This document shows, in pieces, positions 1 through 8,058 of a stretch of 64,000 nucleotides of DNA. The stretch's first letter is position 1. Each line of letters opens with the position of its first letter. Made by a program: the position numbers and the translations under genes. Below the pieces are notes generated by a model, which made no database searches, was not told the origin of the DNA, and worked only from the letters and a program-made list of their open reading frames with translations. The stretch lies in contig NZ_VYVA01000001.1 in assembly GCF_009193215.1 (NCBI RefSeq), positions 310,001-374,000 of the forward strand, in the 5' to 3' direction. Origin of the DNA: Flavicella marina (lineage in GTDB: Bacteria > Bacteroidota > Bacteroidia > Flavobacteriales > Flavobacteriaceae).

Positions 1-494
1 TTGTTAGATTGCCATTGAATAAAATTGGTTCTATCAACAAAATCAACAAAATGTACGCTTTCTTAGAGCAAGAAAACGAACGTCCGCCTTCTGCAGAAGA
101 GATTGCTAAGAAATTAGACATGACTGTAAATGACGTTAAAGAGTCTATGAAAAATTCTGGACGTCACGTCTCTATGGATGCTCCTTTAATTGAAGGTGAA
201 GATTCTAATTTATATGATGTCTTAAACTCTGGTGAATCACCAAATCCAGACAAAACATTATTACACGAATCTTTACGTGTAGAAATTGAAAGAGCCTTAG
301 AAACATTAACTCCTAGAGAAGCTGATGTGGTAAAATTATATTTTGGACTGGGAGAGCACCAACCAATGACCTTAGAAGAAATCGGAGAAACATTTGACTT
401 GACAAGAGAACGTGTTCGTCAAATTAAAGAAAAAGCAATTAGAAGATTGAAACACACATCTCGATCAAAAATATTGATGACTTATCTTGGATAA
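1..494 (+). CDS. rpoD: RNA polymerase primary sigma factor, C-terminal part (cut by window start)
   Basis: The reading frame is open from the first bases of the window, so this is the 3' part of a longer gene; the in-frame TTG at position 9 is not a real start. The visible ~164 residues cover sigma region 3 and region 4. Region 4.2 contains the helix-turn-helix stretch LTRERVRQIKEKAIRRL that reads the -35/-33 promoter element, preceded by LTPREADVVKLYFGLG. The family is the sigma-70 housekeeping factor, which directs core RNA polymerase to most promoters. In Bacteroidetes this factor recognises TTTG/TAnnTTTG promoters, such as several annotated in this window. A strong hairpin terminator follows directly. 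Identification is near certain; only the N-terminal half is missing. Confidence 0.97.
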   Translation, partial: VRLPLNKIGSINKINKMYAFLEQENERPPSAEEIAKKLDMTVNDVKESMKNSGRHVSMDAPLIEGEDSNLYDVLNSGESPNPDKTLLHESLRVEIERALETLTPREADVVKLYFGLGEHQPMTLEEIGETFDLTRERVRQIKEKAIRRLKHTSRSKILMTYLG

Positions 495-506
495 GTTCAC
501 TTTATA

Positions 507-538
507 AACTCTCAATACCTTATTGAGAGTTTTTTTTT
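507..538 (+). terminator. Rho-independent terminator after rpoD
   Basis: A perfect 10-bp stem (508-517 with 521-530, loop CCT) is followed by eight or more T residues. It lies 13 bp after the rpoD stop codon. Confidence 0.93.
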
Positions 539-633
539 GAATCGTTGTTTTTATAATACTACAAAAATCACTTTCAATTTTAATCGAATATTGATCGGTT
601 AATAGAATCGTTACAATAAATAACACACTACTT

Positions 634-1440
634 ATGAATATTTTAGTTATCGGAGCCGGTAATATGGGACTTACCTTTTCTTATGGAATGGCAACCAGTC
701 CTCAATTAAATAAAGAGAAAATAAATGTCTTTGATGTAGACAAAGAAAAAATAGCATCTCTCAACAAAGAACCACAGTTCAATGCTTTTGAAAACCTAGA
801 AGATTGCTTGCCCAAAGCAGACTATGTTTTCATTGCTGTTAAACCTTTTCATAGTGATGAACTATTCGAAAAAATGAAAGACTTAATTAACAATGATCAA
901 GTATTTATTTCGTTGATGGCGGGTGTAAATATAGCATCTATACAAACAAGGCTGGGAGTAAACAAAGTAGTAAGAACCATGCCCAACTTACCTGCGAAAG
1001 TCAACAAAGGCGTAACCGCATATACCGAAAGTGCAGAGATATCGAAAAACGAATTAATCATCATCAAAGCATTGCTAGATACCACAGGTGTTTCTTTACA
1101 TGTAAATAGTGAAAAAATGATAGACGCATCTACTGGCGTATCAGGAAGTGGACCGGCATATGTTTTTTATTTTGTTCAAGCGATGTTAGAAGCGGCAGAA
1201 AAACTTGGTTTTCAAAAAGACGAAGCAAAATTATTAGTAACAAACACGTTCGACGGAGCTCTAGAACTGTTAAAAACTCATGACTTTACAACTGAAGAAT
1301 GGATTGCTATGGTATCCTCTAAAGGTGGTACAACACATGCTGCAATCAATTCAATGAAAGCTGCCGGTGTCAATCAATCCATCCAAGAGGGTGTTTTTGC
1401 AGCATTCAACAGAGCAGAAGAAATTGGTAAAGAAGAATAA
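634..1440 (+). CDS. proC: Pyrroline-5-carboxylate reductase
   Basis: The 268-residue product is the usual length for ProC. It catalyses the last step of proline synthesis in the cytoplasm, NAD(P)H-dependent reduction of 1-pyrroline-5-carboxylate to L-proline. The N-terminus carries the Rossmann dinucleotide motif VIGAGNMG (residues 5-12). The C-terminal dimerisation domain shows the ProC signature region, GVSGSGPAYVFYFVQAM followed by SSKGGTTHAAI. The ATG start gives the dinucleotide-binding fold immediately, as expected. It stands between rpoD and rpe, apparently with its own promoter in the ~140-bp gap. Nothing is unusual. Confidence 0.95.
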   Translation: MNILVIGAGNMGLTFSYGMATSPQLNKEKINVFDVDKEKIASLNKEPQFNAFENLEDCLPKADYVFIAVKPFHSDELFEKMKDLINNDQVFISLMAGVNIASIQTRLGVNKVVRTMPNLPAKVNKGVTAYTESAEISKNELIIIKALLDTTGVSLHVNSEKMIDASTGVSGSGPAYVFYFVQAMLEAAEKLGFQKDEAKLLVTNTFDGALELLKTHDFTTEEWIAMVSSKGGTTHAAINSMKAAGVNQSIQEGVFAAFNRAEEIGKEE

Positions 1441-1489
1441 TTTTACAAATCAAAAACAGTATTTTCAAAAGACTAAAACAAAATAATAG

Positions 1490-1497
1490 TACTTTTG
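1490..1497 (+). promoter_or_regulatory. -7 promoter element of rpe
   Basis: TACTTTTG is an exact match to the Bacteroidetes -7 consensus TAnnTTTG and lies 28 bp before the rpe start codon. No clear TTG -33 box was seen at the usual distance. Confidence 0.6.
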
Positions 1498-1524
1498 CAT
1501 ACAAATAATTTCAAAAAACAAGTA

Positions 1525-2181
1525 ATGAGCAAATTAATTGCACCGTCGGTACTTGCAGCAGATTTTGCAAACCTTCAACGCGACATAGAAATGGTAAATA
1601 ACAGTGATGCCGATTGGTTTCATATTGATGTAATGGATGGTGTTTTTGTACCAAATATTTCTTTTGGAATGCCAGTAATTGAAGCGATTAAAAAACATGC
1701 AAAGAAAACAATGGATGTTCATTTGATGATCGTGAATCCAGACCAATACATTCCTACTTTCAAAAAAATTGGAGCAGACATTTTAACGGTTCACTATGAA
1801 GCTTGTACACATCTACATAGAACATTACAAGCCATCAAAGCTGAAGGAATGAAAGCCGGTGTTGCCTTAAATCCACACACACCTGTTGCTGTATTAGAAG
1901 ATGTTATCAAAGACATCGATATGGTTTGTATTATGAGTGTGAATCCTGGATTTGGTGGACAATCTTTTATCGAAAACACCTATAAAAAAGTACAACAACT
2001 TAAAAACCTTATTGATTTTGCTGGTGCTGACACTCTGATAGAAATTGACGGAGGTGTTACCAATAAAAATGCAAATTTATTAGTAGAAGCCGGAGCTGAT
2101 GTTTTGGTTGCTGGTAGTTATGTTTTTGGTGCAGATGACCCAACAACAACTGTTGCTGAATTAAAAGCGATGGTCAATTAA
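1525..2181 (+). CDS. rpe: Ribulose-phosphate 3-epimerase
   Basis: The product (218 residues from this start) interconverts D-ribulose 5-phosphate and D-xylulose 5-phosphate in the pentose phosphate pathway. Family signatures are visible: APSVLAADFANL at the N-terminus, the metal-binding HIDVMDGVFVPNISFG, HLMIVNP, the phosphate/metal-binding VNPGFGGQ, and EIDGGV near the C-terminus. An upstream in-frame TTG at 1495 would add ten residues, but it lies inside the TACTTTTG promoter element. The ATG at 1525 also begins exactly where family members begin, so I use that. A shared bidirectional terminator follows. Confidence 0.95.
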   Translation: MSKLIAPSVLAADFANLQRDIEMVNNSDADWFHIDVMDGVFVPNISFGMPVIEAIKKHAKKTMDVHLMIVNPDQYIPTFKKIGADILTVHYEACTHLHRTLQAIKAEGMKAGVALNPHTPVAVLEDVIKDIDMVCIMSVNPGFGGQSFIENTYKKVQQLKNLIDFAGADTLIEIDGGVTNKNANLLVEAGADVLVAGSYVFGADDPTTTVAELKAMVN

Positions 2182-2204
2182 TCACATTGATTCTTGTATA
2201 AAAT

Positions 2205-2243
2205 AAAAAAAGTACCCTTCGACTAGCTCAGGGTACTTTTTCT
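2205..2243. terminator. Bidirectional terminator between rpe and the GH82 gene
   Basis: An 11-bp stem (2207-2217 with 2231-2241), A-rich on the left and T-rich on the right, can end transcription of the two convergent genes. The loop region contains CCTTCGACTAGCTCAGGG, which resembles a dispersed palindromic element common in Flavobacteriia. Confidence 0.85.
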
Positions 2244-2260
2244 ATTTAAATAGTATTCGT

Positions 2261-3799
2261 TTATAAAACACTGATTTTCTTTAACACAGTGGAAGTTCCA
2301 GAATCAATCTTTATAATATAAAGTCCAGGTTTTAACCCTGATACATCCATACCAACTTGATCCTGTATCGATCTTATAGTCTGTATCAAGACACCCGAAA
2401 CATCAAACAAATAAATTGCACTGTTCGTAGGTGCTGTAACGATTATATTTTCAGAAGCTGGATTTGGGTAAATACTAGTCACCTTTTCTTGTGAGGAATT
2501 TTCAGCTGTCATTTTTCCTTTAGACTTATTCGCCGTACAATCGCTAATTTTTTCATCATTTGAAACCAAATAGCTTTTGTTTTCAGCTGAAAACTCCTGT
2601 AAAGACAATCCAGAAACATCTACAGAATAATAACCTTCATTTCTATCTGTTCCACCAGCAGCGAAATAAACAATTCCTGTAATTGAAGGACCATGAAAGC
2701 TTTCTTCATCTACATTCTTCTCCGAACTTAACAAGAATCTTTGACTACAAGGAATAAAATCTAATCTTTGATTTCTCAGCTGGGCATCTTCACCGTATAC
2801 CACAGTCATATTTGTAACCTTCGAGTTTGAAGAAAAATAACCACTCTTATAACCACTAAGTGGATTCCCGTCAGCATCAACTTGTCCTTTCTTTTTACTT
2901 AAGTAACCTTTATTTATGATGGCACCAGCTTCACAACTGATAGCTGTTACATCATCAATAATTACCTTTCCATTGTTAATCGTATGTGGAGATAATGTCA
3001 AAGCAGACTGCCCATTTAAACATGAAATTTTAGTCCCATAAATTCTATGCATATTTATTGTTCTATCAACAAGATTTGATTCTGCCATGATGGGAGATCC
3101 TGATTCTAGTCTTAAAGTAGCTCCACCTTCTCCTTCTAGATTCCGATATAATATATTTTTCCCTGTTTGACATTGAACTAGACCATACCCATAATGAGCA
3201 GTAGTTATTTTAGAATGTTCAACTATTCCATTTGTTGGCTCATAAATAATCATATTTGAACCAACATGAACTCCCAATGTTATTGCAGAGAACTTTGTAT
3301 TGTTATCTATAATATTAAAATCTGAAATCAAAAAATTATCAACCGCTGCTAAAAAAACAGCTCTCGATTTGATATTAGGTGCTAAATCAGAAAAATCAAA
3401 TGTAAAATACTCACTTCTATTGGTACATGTTATGCTTACATTCGATATTCTATCATCTCCATTTTTCCCTAAATAAAAAACACTCCCTTGTTCTGCTAAA
3501 GGTTTTATTACCACTCCTTTCCAAGCCTTGATATGGACATTAGATTTCAAATATATTTCTCCCAAGTGATATATCGTATTAGATTTTTGAGTCGTAAATT
3601 TAAGTATTCCACCACCTGAAGCAGCTACCTCATCTATTGCTGCTTGAACAATTTGAGTATCATCTACCCCATTGGGTACGATGGTTTTTCTAACAGCCCC
3701 TATCGAGCCATTATAAAATTGATTGTCTGCCGGTATTTGAGCTAATACCGTTGATACTATAAACAATAGCATCATTGAAAAAAAGTTTCGTTTTTTCAT
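2261..3799 (-). CDS. GH82-like iota-carrageenase, T9SS-secreted
   Basis: The 512-residue product has a signal peptide (FSMMLLFIVSTVLAQ), a parallel beta-helix body and a C-terminal T9SS sorting domain starting at YPNPASEN, so it is probably released or surface-attached. The body matches what I recall of GH82 iota-carrageenases: YLKSNVHIKAWKGVVIKP, then YGLVQCQTGKNILYRNLEGEGG, LRLES, SPHTINNG, LDFIPCSQRFLL and HGPSITGIVYFA. GH82 enzymes cut beta-1,4 bonds of iota-carrageenan with inversion. Residues equivalent to Gln222, Glu245 and His281 of the Alteromonas enzyme seem present (Q209, E232, H272 here), but the position of Asp247 looks like Gly (E232-S-G). The start at 3799 (MKKRNFFSMM) is chosen over 3847 because it begins the signal peptide. 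It stands alone beside the gal genes. A divergent GH28/pectate-lyase-like beta-helix is the main alternative. Confidence 0.78.
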   Translation of the reverse strand: MKKRNFFSMMLLFIVSTVLAQIPADNQFYNGSIGAVRKTIVPNGVDDTQIVQAAIDEVAASGGGILKFTTQKSNTIYHLGEIYLKSNVHIKAWKGVVIKPLAEQGSVFYLGKNGDDRISNVSITCTNRSEYFTFDFSDLAPNIKSRAVFLAAVDNFLISDFNIIDNNTKFSAITLGVHVGSNMIIYEPTNGIVEHSKITTAHYGYGLVQCQTGKNILYRNLEGEGGATLRLESGSPIMAESNLVDRTINMHRIYGTKISCLNGQSALTLSPHTINNGKVIIDDVTAISCEAGAIINKGYLSKKKGQVDADGNPLSGYKSGYFSSNSKVTNMTVVYGEDAQLRNQRLDFIPCSQRFLLSSEKNVDEESFHGPSITGIVYFAAGGTDRNEGYYSVDVSGLSLQEFSAENKSYLVSNDEKISDCTANKSKGKMTAENSSQEKVTSIYPNPASENIIVTAPTNSAIYLFDVSGVLIQTIRSIQDQVGMDVSGLKPGLYIIKIDSGTSTVLKKISVL

Positions 3800-3985
3800 T
3801 TTTAATTGGATTAAGTTAATTTGGTTAGTCTTATTATGTGTTCTCATAATAAGCGTTTAAATTACACATAAAACCTTAAATAAAAACAGGTAGTTTAAAA
3901 TTCAACTACTATTAGGGAGAGGCTTTATGCGAACACAGACTGTGTTTCTAATAATAAAACACACTCAAACCTTTATTAAAAAAAC
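3800..3985. other. Intergenic region upstream of the GH82 gene
   Basis: This is the gap between the GH82 start and the galT terminator. I see no ORF, and no RGGTAA tandem repeat of the kind found before other carrageenan genes here. The GH82 gene may therefore be under different control. Confidence 0.4.
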
Positions 3986-4024
3986 GAAAAAAGCCTCTGC
4001 ATATTTTCATATCCAGAGGCTTTT
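3980..4024 (-). terminator. Terminator of the galK-galT operon
   Basis: An 11-bp perfect stem (3989-3999 with 4014-4024) is followed, in the minus-strand direction, by a T-rich tract. It lies 15 bp beyond the galT stop. Confidence 0.88.
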
Positions 4025-4039
4025 AAAGTAATGTAATAT

Positions 4040-5080
4040 TTACTTCTTTGAATAATGCGTTGTTGGCAGTGCACGCAAAGTAGCTGCTGCTTGTTCAGCA
4101 GTAATATCTCTTTGTGGACTTGCGAACATTTCATATCCTACCATAAATTTCTTTACTGTTGCTGAACGCAATAAGGGTGGATAAAACGACATATGGAAAT
4201 GCCACCCTTCGTTATCCCCTCCATCAGTAGGACTTTGATGAATTCCTGCCGAATATGGGAAAGACACCTCAAACAAGTTGTCATACATGATTGTCAATTC
4301 TTTCAAGATTGCTGCATAAGATGCCATTTCACTCTCAGACAATTGACTGATGTTTTGATAGTGTTTTTTAGGCACAATCATAGCCTCATATGGCCAAACA
4401 GCCCAATAAGCAATCAATGCCACAAAATCGTCATTCTCAGCCAAAATACGTTCTCTATCGCCTTCTAATTCTTGTTTGATATAATCACCCAACAAACTAG
4501 TACCATTTGCTTTAAAGTATGCTCCTTGCTTCTCAGATTTTTTTACGATCTCACCTGGAATAGAACGCTGTGACCAAATCTGCCCATGCGGATGTGGATT
4601 ACTACATCCCATAATTGAACCTTTATTTTCAAAAATTTGAACATAATTGATTCCATCCATTGCACCTAATTCTTCGTATTCACTTTTCCAAAGCTTGATT
4701 ACCTTTTGAATCCCTTCTTCAGGCATCAAAGGAATCGTTAATGAGTGGTTTGGAGAAAAACAAACTACTTTACAAATCCCCGTTTCTACTTCAGATTTTA
4801 ACAATCCGTTTTCAAAAGTAGTTGGCTCGTCATTTAAAATAGCCGCAAAATCATTTTGAAAAATAAACGTATCCTTATAATCTGGATTTACATCATCTCC
4901 TACTCTGCTATTGGTTGGACATAAGTAACAATTTTCATCGTACTCAGTTGTATCCATTACAGCCTTGTCTTCTTTTTTTCCTTGCCAAGGTCTTTTTGTT
5001 CTATGAGGAGAAACTAAAATCCATTCTCCTGTTAAGATATTATATCTTCTATGCGACGTTTCGTTTATATTTGTTGCCAT
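4040..5080 (-). CDS. galT: Galactose-1-phosphate uridylyltransferase
   Basis: The 346-residue product has the normal length for GalT, the Leloir enzyme that transfers UMP from UDP-glucose to galactose 1-phosphate. The active-site motif NPHPHGQIW is present; the nucleophile would be the second His (H165). The zinc-site pair CYLC (C51, C54) and H112 (SPNHS) are also visible. It starts 3 bp after the galK stop, so the two genes are translationally close and form one operon with galK first. In this region it would channel galactose released from algal galactan into central metabolism. The operon has its own divergent regulator and a palindromic operator candidate. Confidence 0.96.
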   Translation of the reverse strand: MATNINETSHRRYNILTGEWILVSPHRTKRPWQGKKEDKAVMDTTEYDENCYLCPTNSRVGDDVNPDYKDTFIFQNDFAAILNDEPTTFENGLLKSEVETGICKVVCFSPNHSLTIPLMPEEGIQKVIKLWKSEYEELGAMDGINYVQIFENKGSIMGCSNPHPHGQIWSQRSIPGEIVKKSEKQGAYFKANGTSLLGDYIKQELEGDRERILAENDDFVALIAYWAVWPYEAMIVPKKHYQNISQLSESEMASYAAILKELTIMYDNLFEVSFPYSAGIHQSPTDGGDNEGWHFHMSFYPPLLRSATVKKFMVGYEMFASPQRDITAEQAAATLRALPTTHYSKK

Positions 5081-5083
5081 TGT

Positions 5084-6256
5084 TTATATTTTTTGAACTC
5101 CGTTATTCGTTTTAACTGGGATAGGTGTCAACTCTAAATTACACGCTTCTTTATAGGCCTTGGCAGCATCTGCTACAAAACTATCCACATTTTTTTCATC
5201 TATTAAATTGATGGTACATCCGCCGAAACCACCACCCATCATTCTAGCACCTAGAACACGGTCGTCTTTTCTGGCATAAGCAGCTAGAAAGTCCAACTCA
5301 GGACAACTTACTTCGTATAAATTTTGCAATCCATCATGTGATTGATTTAACAAATCACCTACCAACTCAAAATCGTTATTTTTCAAAGCTTCCACAGTCG
5401 CTTCAACTCTTTTTTGTTCTTGAATTACATGCGTAGCTCTTTTTACTCTATCTTCTCCTAATTCTTCTTTAAACTCCTCAACCATTTCTTCAGTAGCTTC
5501 TACCAACGTTTTTACTTGGGGATATTTACTTTGAATGATCTCTAATGCCGATTCACATTGCGCTCTTCTTTCGTTATAAGCACTATCCGCTAGATTGTGA
5601 GAAACATTGGTATTCAATAAAAGTAATACGTTTGATTTCATTGCAGCTGGAATCGTTTTGTACTCTAACGTATCACAATCTAATAGAATAAAGTGATCTT
5701 TCTTTCCCTTTACCACAGCAAACTGATCCATAACACCAACGTTTGCTCCAGAGAAAATACGTTCTGCATTCTGACATAGTTTTACTATTTCAATATCGTC
5801 AATACCCAATTCAAACAACTCATTCAAACCTTTTGCAAAACCACATAATAAAGCCGCAGAAGAAGAAATACCTGAACCTATTGGTAATTTACTTTCTAAG
5901 GCACAGTCAAAACCTGTTACTTTACCCGGAACTCTTTTTTCTATTTCAGATAAAACTCCTGATAAATAACTCAACCAACCATCGCCTGGTTTTTCAGGAA
6001 CAGAGATGTCAAAAGTAAACCCTTCAGAAAAATTCTTACTCAGTACGTTCGATGTTTTATCACTTCCATTTTTCTTAAAAGAATAATAAATACACTTATC
6101 AATTGCAGCTGGCAATACATTACCACCATTATAATCAATATGCTCACCAATCAAATTAATTCTCCCTGGTGCTTCAATTTTTAATACCTCAGCATCTGCT
6201 TGGGCAAAAATTTGGTCAATGTTGTCGTATTCCGACTGTGATAGTTTCGTACTCAT
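5084..6256 (-). CDS. galK: Galactokinase
   Basis: This 390-residue cytoplasmic GHMP kinase phosphorylates alpha-D-galactose at C1 with ATP. Three GHMP motifs are visible: the substrate-binding GRINLIGEHIDYNGG near residue 32, the ATP-binding GSGISSSAAL around residue 128, and the C-terminal GGGFGGCTIN. It is the first gene of the galK-galT pair and is transcribed away from the Nudix-type regulator at 6361. The 104-bp divergent intergenic region contains a perfect 10-bp inverted repeat at 6294-6316. Together these imply local, probably sugar-responsive, control separate from the RGGTAA promoters further right. Confidence 0.96.
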   Translation of the reverse strand: MSTKLSQSEYDNIDQIFAQADAEVLKIEAPGRINLIGEHIDYNGGNVLPAAIDKCIYYSFKKNGSDKTSNVLSKNFSEGFTFDISVPEKPGDGWLSYLSGVLSEIEKRVPGKVTGFDCALESKLPIGSGISSSAALLCGFAKGLNELFELGIDDIEIVKLCQNAERIFSGANVGVMDQFAVVKGKKDHFILLDCDTLEYKTIPAAMKSNVLLLLNTNVSHNLADSAYNERRAQCESALEIIQSKYPQVKTLVEATEEMVEEFKEELGEDRVKRATHVIQEQKRVEATVEALKNNDFELVGDLLNQSHDGLQNLYEVSCPELDFLAAYARKDDRVLGARMMGGGFGGCTINLIDEKNVDSFVADAAKAYKEACNLELTPIPVKTNNGVQKI

Positions 6257-6293
6257 GAATTGAATAATTTAAGTTAAAAGTTCTACAAATATA

Positions 6294-6316
6294 ATAAATG
6301 TATTATATACATTTAT
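6294..6316. promoter_or_regulatory. Candidate operator of the Nudix-type galactose regulator
   Basis: ATAAATGTAT and ATACATTTAT form a perfect inverted repeat with 10-bp arms and a TAT centre. It lies midway between the divergent starts of galK (6256) and the regulator gene (6361). Symmetry and position suggest a dimer-binding operator; the binding protein is inferred. Confidence 0.65.
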
Positions 6317-6360
6317 AAATTTTTTATAAAATCCGTTAAATTTATTTACATTTGAAAACT

Positions 6361-7062
6361 ATGAGCACACAACAGTTAGATTACTACGCAGCCCAAGACA
6401 AAATATACATTGCAACAGATTGTATAATTTTTGGTTTTGACAACCATTCTATAAAGTTACTAGTTTTTAAAAGAAGAGTAGCACCTTTTGAAGGAGAATG
6501 GTCATTAATTGGAAGTTTTGTGAAAAATAACGAAAGTGTAAATGATGCAGCAAAACGAGTATTGACTGATATTACTGGACTTCAGAATGTTTTTATGAAA
6601 CAATTAAAAGTGTATGGAGAGGTTGATCGTGATCCTGGAGCTCGTTGTATAACTGTTGGGCAATATGCTTTGATACGTATTGAAGACCAAGATATCGAAT
6701 TGGTAGAAAAACACGGTGCTGTTTGGCACGATTTAGATGAAATGCCTAATTTGGTTTTAGACCACAATCAGTTGGTTTCTGATGCTTTGGTTCAATTGCG
6801 ACTAAAAGCTAGTTACCAACCTATTGGTTTTGAATTACTGCCAGAAAAATTTACCATTCCTAGTTTACAACGATTGTATGAATCTATTTATCAAAAGAAA
6901 TTTGATGATAGAAATTTTAGAAAAAAAATAATCGCTTTGGATGTTTTGACCAAGCTTGATGAAAAGGACAAATCTACCTCAAAAAAAGGTGCGTTTTTGT
7001 ACAAATTCAATCGAAAAAAATATGACAAATTGGTTGAAAAAGGAATCAACTTTAAGTTGTAG
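6361..7062 (+). CDS. Nudix-domain transcriptional regulator (NrtR/AraR-like), likely galactose regulator
   Basis: The 233-residue product has an N-terminal Nudix fold (about residues 10-145) and a C-terminal winged-helix segment (about 155-230). This is the layout of NrtR-type regulators, and of the Bacteroides AraR regulator. The Nudix box is degenerate: in the stretch starting GSFVKNNESV, the Glu residues of GX5EX7REUXEEXGU are largely replaced (KRVLTDITGL). It therefore probably binds a ligand rather than hydrolysing a nucleotide. It is divergent to galK, with a perfect palindrome between them, so control of galK-galT is the simplest inference. I chose the ATG at 6361 over the TTG at 6352. 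Its stop codon directly abuts the stop of the convergent CBS gene. Confidence 0.82.
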   Translation: MSTQQLDYYAAQDKIYIATDCIIFGFDNHSIKLLVFKRRVAPFEGEWSLIGSFVKNNESVNDAAKRVLTDITGLQNVFMKQLKVYGEVDRDPGARCITVGQYALIRIEDQDIELVEKHGAVWHDLDEMPNLVLDHNQLVSDALVQLRLKASYQPIGFELLPEKFTIPSLQRLYESIYQKKFDDRNFRKKIIALDVLTKLDEKDKSTSKKGAFLYKFNRKKYDKLVEKGINFKL

Positions 7063-7485
7063 TTAGTTAGATTGTTTTACCAAATAATTCAACAAATCTG
7101 TAGTGGTAACGATACCTATTAACTCGTGATCTTCTACAATAGGTAGTGCATGGAATTCGTTTTTCGATAAAATTTGTGCAACCTGTTTTATTGTTTTTTT
7201 TGAATTGATTTGAATGGGCTTTTTAACCATCACCTGCTCCACCGTCATATTTTCATATATAGAACCTTCCATTTCAGTAGCTTCATCTTTGTACATATCT
7301 ACAAAACTAATGCGTTGTAAATCTGTCAAACTCAAAATACCAATGACATCTTTATCTTTCACAACTGGAATATGTCTTATTCTATAACTTTTAAATAATT
7401 GCTCTGCATCTAACAAAGTATTATTAAGGGTCAAGGCAATGACATTAGTAGTCATTATTTTCGAAATAGGTGTATTACTGTCCAT
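7063..7485 (-). CDS. Protein of two tandem CBS domains
   Basis: The 140-residue product consists of a CBS pair: first domain about residues 5-60 (ISKIMTTNVIALTLNNTLLDAEQLF and GILSLTDLQRI), second about 75-138 (TVEQVMVKKPIQINSKKTIKQV and GIVTTTDLLNYLV). Such stand-alone pairs bind adenine nucleotides and regulate partner proteins; the partner here is unknown. The gene is convergent with the Nudix regulator, with no intergenic base between the two stop codons and no clear terminator. It looks like a general regulatory protein rather than part of the galactan system. Confidence 0.85.
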   Translation of the reverse strand: MDSNTPISKIMTTNVIALTLNNTLLDAEQLFKSYRIRHIPVVKDKDVIGILSLTDLQRISFVDMYKDEATEMEGSIYENMTVEQVMVKKPIQINSKKTIKQVAQILSKNEFHALPIVEDHELIGIVTTTDLLNYLVKQSN

Positions 7486-7569
7486 CGTAAAAAGTTTTGG
7501 TTACAACATATAAATATCAACAACCTTGAATGAAAATAATATGATAACTGTCAGTATTTAAAAAACTGT

Positions 7570-7577
7570 TACTTTTG
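7570..7577 (+). promoter_or_regulatory. -7 promoter element of the 7606 gene
   Basis: TACTTTTG is an exact TAnnTTTG match, 28 bp before the start codon. The spacing is the same as that between promoter and start at rpe. Confidence 0.6.
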
Positions 7578-7605
7578 CAACTCGAACAAATAACACAATT
7601 CGACC

Positions 7606-8010
7606 ATGCATAAAAAAGTTGAAGAATATATAGAAAAACACCTAAATACAATTGCAATCTTAGATGAGGCTGGTGTGGGATATGAAAACGTAGAAATATT
7701 AAACTACAATACCCATCACGAAAATGGCAATGTATTTAAAAATCAAAAAGATGAGTTGTATGGAATTGCAATTTTAAATGCTGTAACTGCCGAAAGTGCT
7801 CAAAAAATCTCACGAGAACTTAAAAATAATAAATCAATCACTGTTGCAAAGTTGAAAGAACTTGTAGAAAAACATTATTTAAAATGTTTGGTTACGGAAA
7901 ACTCTGCTGCCTACAATGATTGGAAAAAAGGAGACAAAGGTGTTGCATCATTTACTTATGACGATCTCAAAAAAGCAATTATACCAAGTTTCACAAAAGA
8001 GACTTCATAA
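7606..8010 (+). CDS. Small cytoplasmic protein of unknown function
   Basis: The 134-residue product has no signal peptide or membrane segment. It is rich in Lys and Glu, with predicted alpha/beta character (for example LYGIAILNAVTAESAQKISREL). I do not recognise the family. It has a consensus promoter (TACTTTTG) and a strong terminator of its own, so it is a real, monocistronic gene. It lies between the CBS gene and a minus-strand lipoprotein gene. Nothing ties it to polysaccharide use. Confidence 0.75.
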   Translation: MHKKVEEYIEKHLNTIAILDEAGVGYENVEILNYNTHHENGNVFKNQKDELYGIAILNAVTAESAQKISRELKNNKSITVAKLKELVEKHYLKCLVTENSAAYNDWKKGDKGVASFTYDDLKKAIIPSFTKETS

Positions 8011-8043
8011 AAAAAGAGTTCCGTTTGGAACTCTTTTTTTTCT
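8009..8043. terminator. Bidirectional terminator after the 7606 gene
   Basis: A 12-bp perfect stem (8011-8022 with 8027-8038) with a GTTT loop has an A-run before it and a T-run after it. It can serve both the + gene ending at 8010 and the - gene ending at 8059. Confidence 0.92.
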
Positions 8044-8058
8044 TTTATAAATCGAAGG

